A stretch of 64,000 nt of DNA from Actinoallomurus sp963823735 (GTDB taxonomy: Bacteria > Actinomycetota > Actinomycetes > Streptosporangiales > Streptosporangiaceae), in assembly GCA_963823735.1 (NCBI GenBank), contig CAWGMO010000001.1, positions 1,240,001-1,304,000 on the forward strand, read 5' to 3'. Within the stretch, counting starts at the first letter, position 1; each line of letters begins with the position of its first letter. The translations under genes and the position numbers were made by a program. The notes under the pieces are model-generated. The model was given only the letters and a program-made list of their open reading frames with translations, was not told where the DNA came from and did no database searches. Positions 33,693-43,800 of this stretch are shown here, in pieces.

Positions 33693-35001
33693 GGTGGCCC
33701 AGAAGGTCAAGGACTACCTCAAGACGAACATCGACACCCCGGCCGGCAACGCGCTGACGACACTGGCGCCCCTGTACCTGACGGCCACGAGCGCGCTCGT
33801 CGACATCGCCAAACCGCCGGCGGAGACGCCTCCGCACATCGAGACCCCGAACCCGAACCCGGGCGGGAACCCGCCTCCCGACCCGAACGGCAGCTTCCCG
33901 CCGCCCGGCGGCGGTGGCGGCGGTGACATGCCCCCGCCCGGCGGTGGCGGCGGTGGTGACATGCCCCCCGGCGGCGGTGGCGACGGTGGCCTCCCGCCCG
34001 GTGGTGGCGGTGACGGCGGCCTGCCGCCCGGCGGCGGTGGTGACGGCGGTCTGCCCCCGGGTGGCGGCGGTGACGGCGGTATCCCGCCCGGCGGGGACGG
34101 CGGCGTCAACAGCGCGCTCACCGGCGGCGGTGGCTCCGGCGGTGACGGCGGCGTCAACCCGCCCGGCGGCGGGGACCCCGCGCTCGGCGGTGGCGGCGGC
34201 GTCCTTCCGGGGTTCATGCCGCCCGGCAGTGACGGCGGCGGAGGTACGGGCGCCGGCGGCGGTGCGGGCGGTGGCGCCCCCGGTGGTGACGGCTCGTTCA
34301 ACGAGCCCGGTGGCGGCGACGGCATCGTGAAACCGCCCGGTGCCGGCGGAGGCGGCAACTCGAACCTGCCCCCGGGCGCCGGGAAGTCCAACACGAAGCT
34401 GCCCCCGGGCGGCATGCCCTCGGCCAACGACGGCGGCGGAGGCTCGGGTGCCGGCGGCGGTGGCGCCGGCGCCGGTGCCGGAGCGGGCGCTGGCGGCTTC
34501 GGCAAGATGCCCGGCGGTGGTGGCGCGGGCGGTGCCGGTGCCGGTGCGGGCGCCGGAGCGGGCGGCGTCGGCGGTGGTGGCGACGGCGCCGGCCTCACGG
34601 GCTCGCCGATGCGCGCCACGGGCGGCTCGCCCGGGATGGACGGCGCCGCCGGCAGCTCGGGCGGAGCCGGGTCGGCCGGTGAGGGCGGCGGAGGCGTTCC
34701 CTTCTACCCGCCGATGATGGGCGGCGGCGGGATGGGCGCCGGCGGCGACAAGCCGCAGGAGCGCGAGCGCCAGACCTGGCTCTCTGAGGACGAGGAGATC
34801 TGGGGAACGCGCGTCGACGTCGGGTCCGGCGTGATCGGCCGGCTCGACGAGGACGAGTTCGAGACCGACGAGCCGCCCCTGGTCGGGCCCGTACGCGGAC
34901 AGCGGCGCGCGGACACGCCACGGCGCAGGCCGCAGCCGGAGCAGCCCACGACCGAGACGACCGAGGCGACCGGCGAAGAGACGGCCGGCACGTCGAACTG
35001 A
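33481..35001 (+). CDS. Large Gly/Pro-rich T7SS substrate-like protein, 3' part
   Basis: This frame continues the helical domain (TTKVFQYLQEKGLFLGTSNY, AAYETGPLNTQAGWDAIGRE, LTTLAPLYLTATSALVDIA) and then runs into ~280 residues of PPGGGGGGD/GGGAGAGAG repeats, ending in an acidic, ordered C-terminus (TWLSEDEEIWGTRVDVGSGV, then IGRLDEDEFETDEPPLV). The ATG at 33628 has no ribosome binding site, so it is not an independent start. Gly-rich linkers of this kind occur in wall-spanning exported proteins. The conserved Trp/Asp/Glu tail is typical of actinobacterial T7SS-cluster proteins. The DNA repeats make this a slippage-prone region. Confidence 0.65.
   Translation, partial: SNIVADTLNAETTKVFQYLQEKGLFLGTSNYKLNDYFFNVNAGKDYIRSVMAAYETGPLNTQAGWDAIGREVAQKVKDYLKTNIDTPAGNALTTLAPLYLTATSALVDIAKPPAETPPHIETPNPNPGGNPPPDPNGSFPPPGGGGGGDMPPPGGGGGGDMPPGGGGDGGLPPGGGGDGGLPPGGGGDGGLPPGGGGDGGIPPGGDGGVNSALTGGGGSGGDGGVNPPGGGDPALGGGGGVLPGFMPPGSDGGGGTGAGGGAGGGAPGGDGSFNEPGGGDGIVKPPGAGGGGNSNLPPGAGKSNTKLPPGGMPSANDGGGGSGAGGGGAGAGAGAGAGGFGKMPGGGGAGGAGAGAGAGAGGVGGGGDGAGLTGSPMRATGGSPGMDGAAGSSGGAGSAGEGGGGVPFYPPMMGGGGMGAGGDKPQERERQTWLSEDEEIWGTRVDVGSGVIGRLDEDEFETDEPPLVGPVRGQRRADTPRRRPQPEQPTTETTEATGEETAGTSN
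33897..34110 (+). repeat. GGC/GGT-rich tandem repeats encoding PPGGGGD units
   Basis: At least eight imperfect units of ~24-30 bases (CCGCCCGGCGGTGGCGGC and variants) encode PPGGGGGGDMPPPGG, DGGLPPGGG and similar. Less regular Gly-rich coding extends to ~34690. Such DNA is prone to replication slippage and assembly error, which is relevant to the frameshift 400 bases upstream. Confidence 0.7.
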
Positions 35002-35030
35002 CGCGGAACCGAGGAGAGGAAGGAAGGCAC

Positions 35031-35459
35031 ATGCCCACACCCATGCAGGGCGACCTGGAGGCGGCGCTCGCCGAACTCCGGGCCGGGACCGCCCGCATCC
35101 GCGAGGCCAGCGACCGGATGCACGCGGTGACCGGTACGGCGACGACCAAGGACCGGATGGTCAGCGCGACCGTCGACAGCCAGGGAAAGCTCGTCGACCT
35201 CACGCTGAAGGGCACCCGCTACCGGCAGATGGCGCCCGCGGAGCTGACCGCCCGCATCGTCGAGACCGTACGGGAGGCACAGGAGCAGGCGGCGCGTGAC
35301 TCCGCCGAGATGCTCTCGGGCCTGCTGCCTCCGGGGCTCGGCATGCCGGTCGGCGGCGACTTCGACCTGGACGAGATGTTCGAGGCGGCCGTCAGCGCCG
35401 CGGAGCTGCCGATCTTCGACCGGAAGACGGCCGGAAGCGAGGAGGACGGCGATGGGTGA
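35031..35459 (+). CDS. YbaB/EbfC-fold protein (EspL-like), 142 aa
   Basis: N-terminal helix, three-stranded sheet and C-terminal helix of the YbaB/EbfC fold: KDRMVSATVDSQGKLVDLTL, then KGTRYRQMAPAELTARIVET. An acidic tail (GSEEDGDG) follows. In mycobacterial ESX-1 the YbaB-fold protein EspL stabilises secreted substrates, so a chaperone role is more likely than DNA binding here. GAGAGGAAGG precedes the ATG. It overlaps the next gene by eight bases, so the two are co-translated. Confidence 0.78.
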   Translation: MPTPMQGDLEAALAELRAGTARIREASDRMHAVTGTATTKDRMVSATVDSQGKLVDLTLKGTRYRQMAPAELTARIVETVREAQEQAARDSAEMLSGLLPPGLGMPVGGDFDLDEMFEAAVSAAELPIFDRKTAGSEEDGDG

Positions 35460-35775
35460 CGGCGCGTTCGCCGCTGACAGCGGGAACCTGGAGGCCGGCG
35501 GCATACGCATCAAGCGGATGGCCGGGATCATCCGTGAGCTGCACACCAACCTCGCGGCGGTCCATCCGGAGGACGGCATCGAGGGCGACAGCGACATCGA
35601 GAACGCGCTGCGCGCCAACTACCTGCCGGCCGCGGCGGCGACCCGAGAGTTCTTCGAGAACCTGCACGACCTCGTCGACACCCACGGCGACAACGTGCTG
35701 AACCTCACCGGGCTCGTCGTCGACGTCGACGGCGCGGCGTCGACCGAAGCCGGCGGGCACGGCAGAAGAGGCTGA
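35452..35775 (+). CDS. Small helical WXG100/EspC-like protein, 107 aa
   Basis: The start lies within the end of the YbaB-like gene (GGAGGACGGCG upstream). The product is helical (EAGGIRIKRMAGIIRELHTN, ATREFFENLHDLVDTHGDNV) and ends LTGLVVDVDGAASTEAGG. This looks like the EspC/WXG100 fold without the WXG turn. It sits seven bases before the WXG100-like carrier gene, in a row of four overlapping or near-overlapping genes that leads into the giant effector. Probably part of its export complex (inference). Confidence 0.6.
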   Translation: MGDGAFAADSGNLEAGGIRIKRMAGIIRELHTNLAAVHPEDGIEGDSDIENALRANYLPAAAATREFFENLHDLVDTHGDNVLNLTGLVVDVDGAASTEAGGHGRRG

Positions 35776-35781
35776 ATCCAC

Positions 35782-37872
35782 ATGGCGATCGAGGTCCCCC
35801 CAGCCGTTCAGAACCTCTTTCTCGTCCTCACGGGCGAGAAGTGGCCTCGCGTGAACGAAGACGATCTGCGCGAGAAGGCGAACGTCTGGGGGCAGACCGG
35901 CGACGCCATGAACGCCGACCTGCTTCCGCTCATGGTGCAGGCGGTCGAGACCATCCGGGCGAACTTCACCGGCAAGGCGGCGATCAAGTTCGCCGACATG
36001 ATGGCGCCGTACGCGGTCGAGGAGCCGCGCTACATCCCGCAGGTGGCCGCGCAGGCGCAGACGCTCAAGGAGTTCCTGCTGGAGGCGTCCACGCAGGTCG
36101 AGTACGTGAAGATCATCTCCATCGGGGAGGTGATCCTGCTCATCGCCCAGATCGCCTGGGCCATCGCGATGGCGTTCTGGACCGGCGGCGAGAGCATGGT
36201 GTGGCTCTCCGAGCGGATCGCCATCGTCCGTTTCCTGCTCGAACGCTGGTGGGGACGGCTGGTCCTGCAGTTCGCCATGGCCGAGATCTTCGGGATCGCC
36301 TTCCAGCTGGCCCTGGACGTGCTGACCCAGGCGATCCAGTTCGCCAAGCACACCCGCAGCAAGTGGGACGTCAACGCCACGATCGGCGCGGTCGAGGTCG
36401 GCGCGATCGGCGGGGCGCTCTCGGTGCCGTTCTCGGCGATCGGCCACCTGTTCGCGGCGAAGATCACCAAGGTGGTCGTCACCCGGATGGACGTCGACGC
36501 GGGCAGGATGATCGCCGAGGTCGAGAAGGTGATGTCCAACAACGCCAAGGGGTGGGAGAGGCTCTCGATCCCCACGCTCGGCCGCGAGATCACCATGGAC
36601 CTGCTCAGGTCGGCCGAGATGCCGCTGCGCGTGAAGATCGCCGCGGTCGGGATCCACGCCTTCACCGAGATGGTCGAGGAAGGCCTGCACGAGGCCATCA
36701 CCGAAGGCACCGTCAAGGCCGCCAACGGGCAGGGCTTCTCGTTCAACCCGTTCGCCTTCACCTCCGGCGTCGCCTCGCACATCTCCGAGGAGATCGGCCA
36801 CGGCCTCGCCCACGTGATCGTGCCGGAGAAGCACGCGGTCACGAGCGACCCCAGGTTCGACGAGAAGACGCCGCTGCTCGACAAGTCCGCGGACTCCGAG
36901 AACACCGAGTCCGACGTCTCCGACACCGAGACCGACGACGGGTCCGGGACGGACGCCCTCGGGCCGCCGGTCGTCGCCGGCACACACCCGAGCGTGTCCG
37001 CCACGCCGCCCGGGAACGACAGCCGCGCGTTCTCACCGCCCCCGTCGCGTACCGGCTCCCCGGCGCCCGCCGAGAACGGCACACCGGCGACGGCCGGCTC
37101 GAACGGTTCCACGGCACAGGCGCCCGGGCGTACGGCGAACGAGCCGGCCACGTCGAACGGCCGGTCCACCACGGCGCCGGCCAACGGCTCGCTCGCCAGG
37201 GGCTCCGCGAACAACGGCTCCGCCGGTGACGGGACATCGTCCGAAGGCACAGGACGGGGAACGGGAAGCACCCTCCCGCCGACCACCTCCGGCTTCCGCG
37301 GCACCCCGGGCCAGAACGGCACCGGGTCCCCGGCGAGCACGCCCGGCACGACCTCCCGCGGAATCACCGAGCCCACGACGAGCCCGACGACGGCGGCCGA
37401 GCGGCCGTCCGAGAGCACCGCGACGCGCACGTCCGCCCAGACCCCGACGCCCGGGACGGGCAGGGGCGCGCAGCCCGGCGCCGAGGGCACCACCACGCGC
37501 CCGACCACCACGTCCGAGTCCACCGTCCCGGCGAAGCAGACCGCGCAGGCGGGCGCGGAACGCACGCCCGAGGCCTCGCCGTCCACCGACCGCAACCCGT
37601 TCCGTACGGGCACGCGGCCGTCGGCGTCCACGCCGGAGACCGGGCGCACGGACCCCGCGTCGTCGAACAACCCGTTCCGTACGGCCCAGCGCCCGCCGGC
37701 GGACACGCCCGAAGCCGCCCCTGACCGGAACCCGTTCCGCACCGGCTCACGGACCTCCACGCCCGAAGCGGTCCCCGACCGGAACCCGTTCCGTACCGGC
37801 GCCCAGACCTCCACGCCCGAGGCCGCCCCGTCCACGGACCGGAACCCGTTCCGTACCGGCACCGCACGGTGA
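35782..37872 (+). CDS. WXG100-like carrier protein (CpnT N-terminal-like) with repeat tail, 696 aa
   Basis: Residues ~1-370 form the helical WXG100-like domain that normally begins giant actinobacterial T7SS effectors and CpnT: EVPPAVQNLFLVLTGEKWPR, hydrophobic helices at ~115-140 and ~165-185, and a small-residue hairpin IGGALSVPFSAIGHLFAAK. Residues ~375-696 are disordered Ser/Thr/Pro/Gly, ending in five DRNPFRTG-type repeats. In relatives this domain is fused to the toxin; here it is a separate frame whose TGA overlaps the GTG of the 6,609-residue protein. It likely delivers that protein, with the repeats as a possible docking segment (inference). Confidence 0.75.
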   Translation: MAIEVPPAVQNLFLVLTGEKWPRVNEDDLREKANVWGQTGDAMNADLLPLMVQAVETIRANFTGKAAIKFADMMAPYAVEEPRYIPQVAAQAQTLKEFLLEASTQVEYVKIISIGEVILLIAQIAWAIAMAFWTGGESMVWLSERIAIVRFLLERWWGRLVLQFAMAEIFGIAFQLALDVLTQAIQFAKHTRSKWDVNATIGAVEVGAIGGALSVPFSAIGHLFAAKITKVVVTRMDVDAGRMIAEVEKVMSNNAKGWERLSIPTLGREITMDLLRSAEMPLRVKIAAVGIHAFTEMVEEGLHEAITEGTVKAANGQGFSFNPFAFTSGVASHISEEIGHGLAHVIVPEKHAVTSDPRFDEKTPLLDKSADSENTESDVSDTETDDGSGTDALGPPVVAGTHPSVSATPPGNDSRAFSPPPSRTGSPAPAENGTPATAGSNGSTAQAPGRTANEPATSNGRSTTAPANGSLARGSANNGSAGDGTSSEGTGRGTGSTLPPTTSGFRGTPGQNGTGSPASTPGTTSRGITEPTTSPTTAAERPSESTATRTSAQTPTPGTGRGAQPGAEGTTTRPTTTSESTVPAKQTAQAGAERTPEASPSTDRNPFRTGTRPSASTPETGRTDPASSNNPFRTAQRPPADTPEAAPDRNPFRTGSRTSTPEAVPDRNPFRTGAQTSTPEAAPSTDRNPFRTGTAR
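37588..37866 (+). repeat. Five interspersed repeats encoding (D)RNPFRTG
   Basis: The core GACCGGAACCCGTTCCGTAC recurs at about 37590, 37665 (diverged, SNNPFRT), 37722, 37779 and 37839, spaced 57-75 bases apart with Ser/Thr/Pro/Glu spacers (STPEA). The repeats form the extreme C-terminus of the carrier protein, right before the giant effector frame. Confidence 0.8.
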
Positions 37873-40800
37873 ACGTCACCGTTCCGCCGGAGCTGGTCGT
37901 CGGCGCGGTCGTGGTGAGCGGTACGGAGCTGGCCGCCGTCACCCGCGACGACGTCGTGAACGCCGAACGGCTCGTCGTCACCGACGGTGAGTCGCCGCCG
38001 GAGGCGGCCCGCACCGCCGCGGAGAGGCTGGGCGTCGACGTCGTCGCGCGGGTCGACCGCGCCGGGCTCGGGAACGGCCGCCGCAAGGGGCACCAGTGGA
38101 TGACCTTCCCGGCGAACGGAGGCCGCCCGCGCCCCGCGGCCGTCGTGCCCGCCGCCATCGTCACCCCGGCCACCACCACCCCGCCCGTCGCGGGCAAGGG
38201 GTGGGCGGCGCAGCCGAAGCTGTCCGATGAGGTCTTCGCGTCGCGCTATCCGCTGCTCTCGCGGGTCAACCCGTTCTACCGGCGGGGCGGTGACTTCGCC
38301 ACCAACTGCGTCCTCGCCGCGAAGTTCACCGACAGCACCCTTGAGGAGGGCTGGAACGAGCGGGACGAGGACCCCGGTCTGCGGCCGTTCTACCAGGTCC
38401 CTCCGATGAGGCGCGCGGGGCGCCGGTACCTCCACGACCTGGTCGAGGGGACCCCGGTCGAGGTGCCGGGCTATCAGGCGATCGTCGACGCCATGAGGAC
38501 GGCCGGGCCGGGCTCGCGCGGCCTGGTCGTCGTCGGTGTGCCGGGCGCGGAGAACGGCCACATCTTCAACGTCGTCCACGACGAGAACGGTGTCGTCTTC
38601 CTGGACGGCCAGAAGGGCGAGCAGGCCGTCCTCCCGGAGAACTTCGAGAGCCTGGAGTTCCTGCCGACCAGCGCGAGCTTCCCCCACCACGCCATCGCCA
38701 CGGCTCCCGCGCCCGCACGGCGCCCGAGGTTCCTCGCCGGGGGTGACGAGAACAACCAGGAGGCCAACTTCAAGAGCTGGCTCCATGACCTGGTACGGGC
38801 GCAGGAGTCCCCGAAGGTCAACGTGCCCGCCCCGCGACGCGATCCGCTGCGCCTCTCGGACCTGGCCGAGGAGAAGCACTGGTGGCGGGTCTTCCTCGAT
38901 CCCAACGACCACGCACGCGCGCAGGACGCCTCGCCGGACGACCCGGGCTCGCTCTATGACAACGAGATCTCCCCGGGCTACCGGGCGGGCATGGTCGAGG
39001 GCTACCGGAAGTACCTGGACACCACCGACCACCCCCGGATGACCTGGGATATCTACCACGAGATGCACCGGATGATCACCGGGCACGCGCAGGGCGACTT
39101 CACCCTCTCCGGCGGCCCCGGTGAACCGGACACCTTCTTCTACCTCGGCGCCTCCGAGGCGAGCTCCGATGTCCTCTTCGAGACGATCGGGGGACGGTGG
39201 CTGATGGCCGACACGACCTCTGGTCCCTCGACGGTCGACTCCATCACCCGGCTCGTGAAAGAGGAGAACGGCCACCTGTCCATCAAGGCCATCGGTTCCA
39301 GCCAGGACGTCCCGGTGGTCGTGGAGAACGTCTTCAAGGCCTTCTACCAGGACATCGAGCACGCCAGATCCGACTTCTCCCGGCTGCGCGCCATCAGCCG
39401 GGTGGTCCGCAACCTGCACATCGTCCACCCGTTCAGTGACGGCAACGGCAGGCTCAACATCTACCTCCTGCTGCCGCGGCTCCTCCTCGAACACGGGTTC
39501 AAGCCGGCCGTCCTGCCGTCGATGGCCCACCTGTTCAGCGGCGGCTACTCGCTCGACCAGATGGCGGCGGCGCTGAGCTGGGGCCAGGGCCACGACCTGC
39601 GGGACGAGTTCATCCCGCCCGTCTTCATCGGCGAGGAGGACACCGGCACCCCGGCCGGGGCCGTGTTCGACGAGGAGGCGGAGCGCTGGAAGGCGGAGCA
39701 GGAGAAGCTCTGGTCGGTGCCGGCCGACGACGACCTCGTCGCCGTCCTCGATCCGCAGGGACAGCCGACGCGACCGGCGGTTCCGCCGCACGTGAGCCGT
39801 ACGCCCTCGCCGGAGCCCGCCCCGATGACCACCCACCCGCCGGCGGCCGCCGACCCCACCCCGCCGGCCAGGCGCCCCGGCGCGCCGGCCGCCGCGCACA
39901 GGCGCGACGTACGGCCGCGGCACTTCGGGTCGCAGGCCGAACCGGCGCCGAACGCGCTGGAGAACTCCGTACGCGAGCGCCTGAACGTCCGGCGGGACGG
40001 CAAGGAGGACGTGCTCGGGATCGACGCGTTCGGCGTACGCGCCGCGCCGCCCGCGCCCGCGTTCCTCACCGGCTACCGGTACTCCGACCTGCACGCGGAC
40101 CGGCGGGCCGCGTTCCTGGAGTCGATCGACCTGACCCGCGCCGGCACGCCCGCCCCGGCGGCGCTGCGGCCGGACCGCCTCGCCACCGGGCCGGTCAGCG
40201 AGGGACGCCAGGTCTCACGCAACCACGGCCTGCTCGGCGGCAAGGCGCAGAAGGTCCCGCACATCTCGCACTCGATCTGGTTCGGCGGTCCGCTGCACGA
40301 CGACGGCGGCGACCGGGCGGCGTTCATGGCCAACATCACCGCCGCCGCCCAGGCGAACCCGGCCTTCACGTTCGCCGTCTGGACCGACGTGACCCGGGCG
40401 GAGTTCGACGCCGTGCGCACGGACGAGCCGGTGGACGGGCGCGGCCGGCAGGTACGGGAGATGCTCCGCTGGGCCGAGCGGAACGGCGTCCGGCTGGTCA
40501 ACGTCGACGAGGTCTTCGACGCCGGACACCCGATGACCATGGACGGGCCCGTACGGGTCGAGCGGGGACGCGGGAACCCCACCGGGCTCGCCGCGGGCAG
40601 CGACCTGGCGCGGGTCGAGATCCTCCGCAGGTTCGGCGGTGTCTACTCCGACGGCGACAACGTGATCGGCGCCGACCTCTGGCGGGCGGCGGCCTCCGCC
40701 GCGGCGTCCGAGGAGGGGCTCGCGGTGGGCCGGGAGCGCCTGGGCAAGACCACCAACGCGCTGCTCGCCGCGGCGGCCGGGTCCGTCGGCATCCGCAGGT

Positions 40801-43800
40801 ACCACGAGGTGCTCCAGGAGAACTACGCGACGCGCCTCTCGCACGCGATGTACCAGATGCTGACGCCGGACCTGGACGTCCGCGACCCCTCGGTGTTCCC
40901 GCCGGCGACCTTGGCGGACATGGACCAGCTCAACGCGGTACAGAACGGCGCCACCGGCTCCACCGCGGCACGGGAGACGCTGGCGCGCACCGGCCCCAAC
41001 GGGAGGACCTTCGACGAGGTCGCGCGCCGTCTGGGGCACGAGGACCGCCATACGCTCACCGTGGTGCCGCCGGGCATCGTCACGATCGAGTCCGCGCACA
41101 GCTGGCTGGCGCCGGGGCACGGCGACCAGACCCCCGCCGACACGGCGACGCTGACCCGCGCGGTGGTCGGCGCGGTCACCGCGCTCCACCGGGAGCTGCG
41201 GTCCCGCCCGGGCGGCCTGTACCTGCCCGCCGCCGCGCGCACCATCGGCCGCCTCCCCGAGTCGCAGCGCGAGGAGGTGTGGGAGGTCACGCTCCAGACC
41301 TTCCGCGACACGCTGCCCGCGGGCACGCCCGTCGACTGGATCTCCGGTCACAACGTCGACGTGACGACCGGCGTCAACGACCTCATCGACACCCTCTTCC
41401 CAGGCGTCACGAAGGTCCGCTTCGACGTCACCGCCGTCGACGCGCAGGGCCAGGCACCGGCCCACCTCGGTGGGGTGTCCGGCAGGCCGGGCCGCGGATG
41501 GGCCGGGCACCGCCGGCTCGACGCCGCGACCGTACGCGCGAGCTATCCCTGGCTCACCAAGATCAATCCGCTGCACGCGCTGGGCGAGGACCCCGCCACC
41601 AACTGCCTGCTCGCCGCGATCGGTACGGACCTCACCCTCGAAGAGGCCGCGAAGGACCCGGGCGAGGACCCCGCGCTGCGCGCGTACTACGCGGTGCCCT
41701 CCAGCGAGCGCGCGGAGCGGGCGCAGCTCGCGAACATGGGCACGGGCGAGCCCATCGACGTGTCCGGCTACGCGGCGATCGTCGACGCCATGACGGTGGC
41801 GGGACGCGGCGCGCGCGGCATCGTCATCGTCGGGGTCGAGGGCGAGGAGAACGGCCACATCGTCAACGTCGTCCACGACGAGAACGGCGTCGTCTTCCTC
41901 GACGGGCAGAAGGGGCGCCAGGCGTTCCTGCCGGCGAGGTTCCAGAGCCTGGAGTTCCTGCCGACCAGCGCGAACTTCCCGCGCGAGGCGATCACCGCCG
42001 CGACGGTGCCGGGTGCGCACCAGTCGTTCCTCGGCGCGTACGGCCTGGAGTTCGAGACCCCCCTCGTCATCCGCGAGCTGCCCGAGGATCTCAAGGGGAG
42101 CAGCGGGTTCACCCTGGCCACCAACGAGCGCCTGGGCTACAAGGTCAAGCTCGACAGCCGCACCTTCTACCGCGACACGGACGGCGTCTACCACCCAACC
42201 AAATGGCACTTCGAGAACTCCGGCAAGACGCTGGACGAGGAGGTCTACGAGGGGATCGTGGAGTTCGTCTCGCTGCCGTTCGGGGCGACCGGGCAGCCGT
42301 TGGACGCGCGGCTGAACGACCGCGCCACGGCGATCGACTCGATCCGCGGCAAGCTGGACACACTTCGGGAAGCCGCCGCCGGGCATCCCGACAACCGCCC
42401 GCGGATCGCGCTACGGGACCTCTTCCCCACCGGCGACGACTGGGTGCTCGACGACGCGACGGCGGGCACGACCATCGAGCTCCTGCCGGTCATGGTCCCC
42501 GGCACGGACGACACCGCGCTCTACGCCCAGTACACGGCCGGCGTGCCGCTGACCGAGATGCACGCGTTCCTCCGTGACGCCCTCGTGAACGGGCCGAACC
42601 GGGGAAGGGCGCCGCAGAATGTTCCGGAGCGGGTGCTCGAGGAAGGGATCGAACTCGGCGACGAGATCGCCGCGCGCTTCGTCGCGTGGCACTACGGCGT
42701 GAACGTCCCGTCCTCGGCGATCGACATCCTCGCCGACATCGAGTCGGTGTCGGCGATCCGCGGCTTCGTCGCCCTGATGTATCCGCACATCGCCACCTCC
42801 ATACAGGCCTACATCGATCCGTTCCAGTTGGTCAAGAACCGCCTGCGCGTCGCCTCACGTGTGGCCCTCGGCGGAGTCCGGCAGGAGCTTCCGGACGAGG
42901 CGAGGAGATTCCTGGAGCGGAGCGCTCCGGACATCCGCATCGCGCTGGAGGCGAAGTTCCGCTCCGGACAGCCGAATTACGAGACCGACTACTACCAGGT
43001 GGCGAAGAACAACCGGGATTACTACCGCGTCGCCAAACGGAAGGGCGGCGGCCTGATCGATCTTCTCGGGCTGCCGCTGGTGGACAACGAAGGACTGACC
43101 GTCGGCGACTACCTGGACAACGCCCTGTTCGAGACGCCCGGCACGCGTATCAGCCAGAACCAGGCCATGGGGATCTTCACCGACTTCGAGACCGCCGACA
43201 CGAACGACGGCACGTTGACAGTGCCGCTCGTCGTCGTCGAGGTGCGGGCCCGTGGTCCCTTTCCGGTAGGCGTCGACGAGGCGGACGGCATCCTCGACAC
43301 GATCGACCGCATGCTCGGCCCCGCCTACGACCAGGCACAGCGCCGGCGCGCGGGCCTGCCCAAGGACGAGATCGACCGCCTGCTGGCCACCGCACGTACA
43401 CGCCGTGCCCTGCCCACCCCGCCGTCCAGGCAGGGGCGCCCGGCGGGCCTCGCCGGGCCGCGCCCCGCCGGCCTCACCGGGCCGCGCAGGCCGGGCGAGG
43501 GACCGAGGTTCATCGCGGGGACGCCGGACACCGGTACCGAGAGCGAGTGGCAGGGGCACACCCGGCGCCCCGACGACGTGTTCGCGCGCCGCTATCCGCT
43601 GGTCTCCCGTGTCAACCAGAACTACGAGCTCGGCGACGACTTCGCCACCAACTGCGTCCTCGCCGCGAAGTACACCGACAGCACCCTCATGGAGGACTGG
43701 CGGGAACAGCACGTGGAGCCCGGCAGGCGGGTCTACTACCAGGTGCCTCCGATGGAGCGGGTGGAGCGCACGTACCTGCGGGAGCTGGTCGGCGGAACAC

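Noticed and set aside
33900..34700. Repetitive GGC/GGT-rich stretch considered as a CRISPR or other non-coding repeat array
   Set aside because: Repeats stay in frame as PPGGGG units inside a protein with ordered ends; no constant-length spacers.
36030..40094. 1,354-codon open frame on the minus strand
   Set aside because: It is antisense to the carrier and effector genes, rich in Arg/Val/His/Gln, with no domain or ribosome binding site; a normal by-product of extreme third-position GC.
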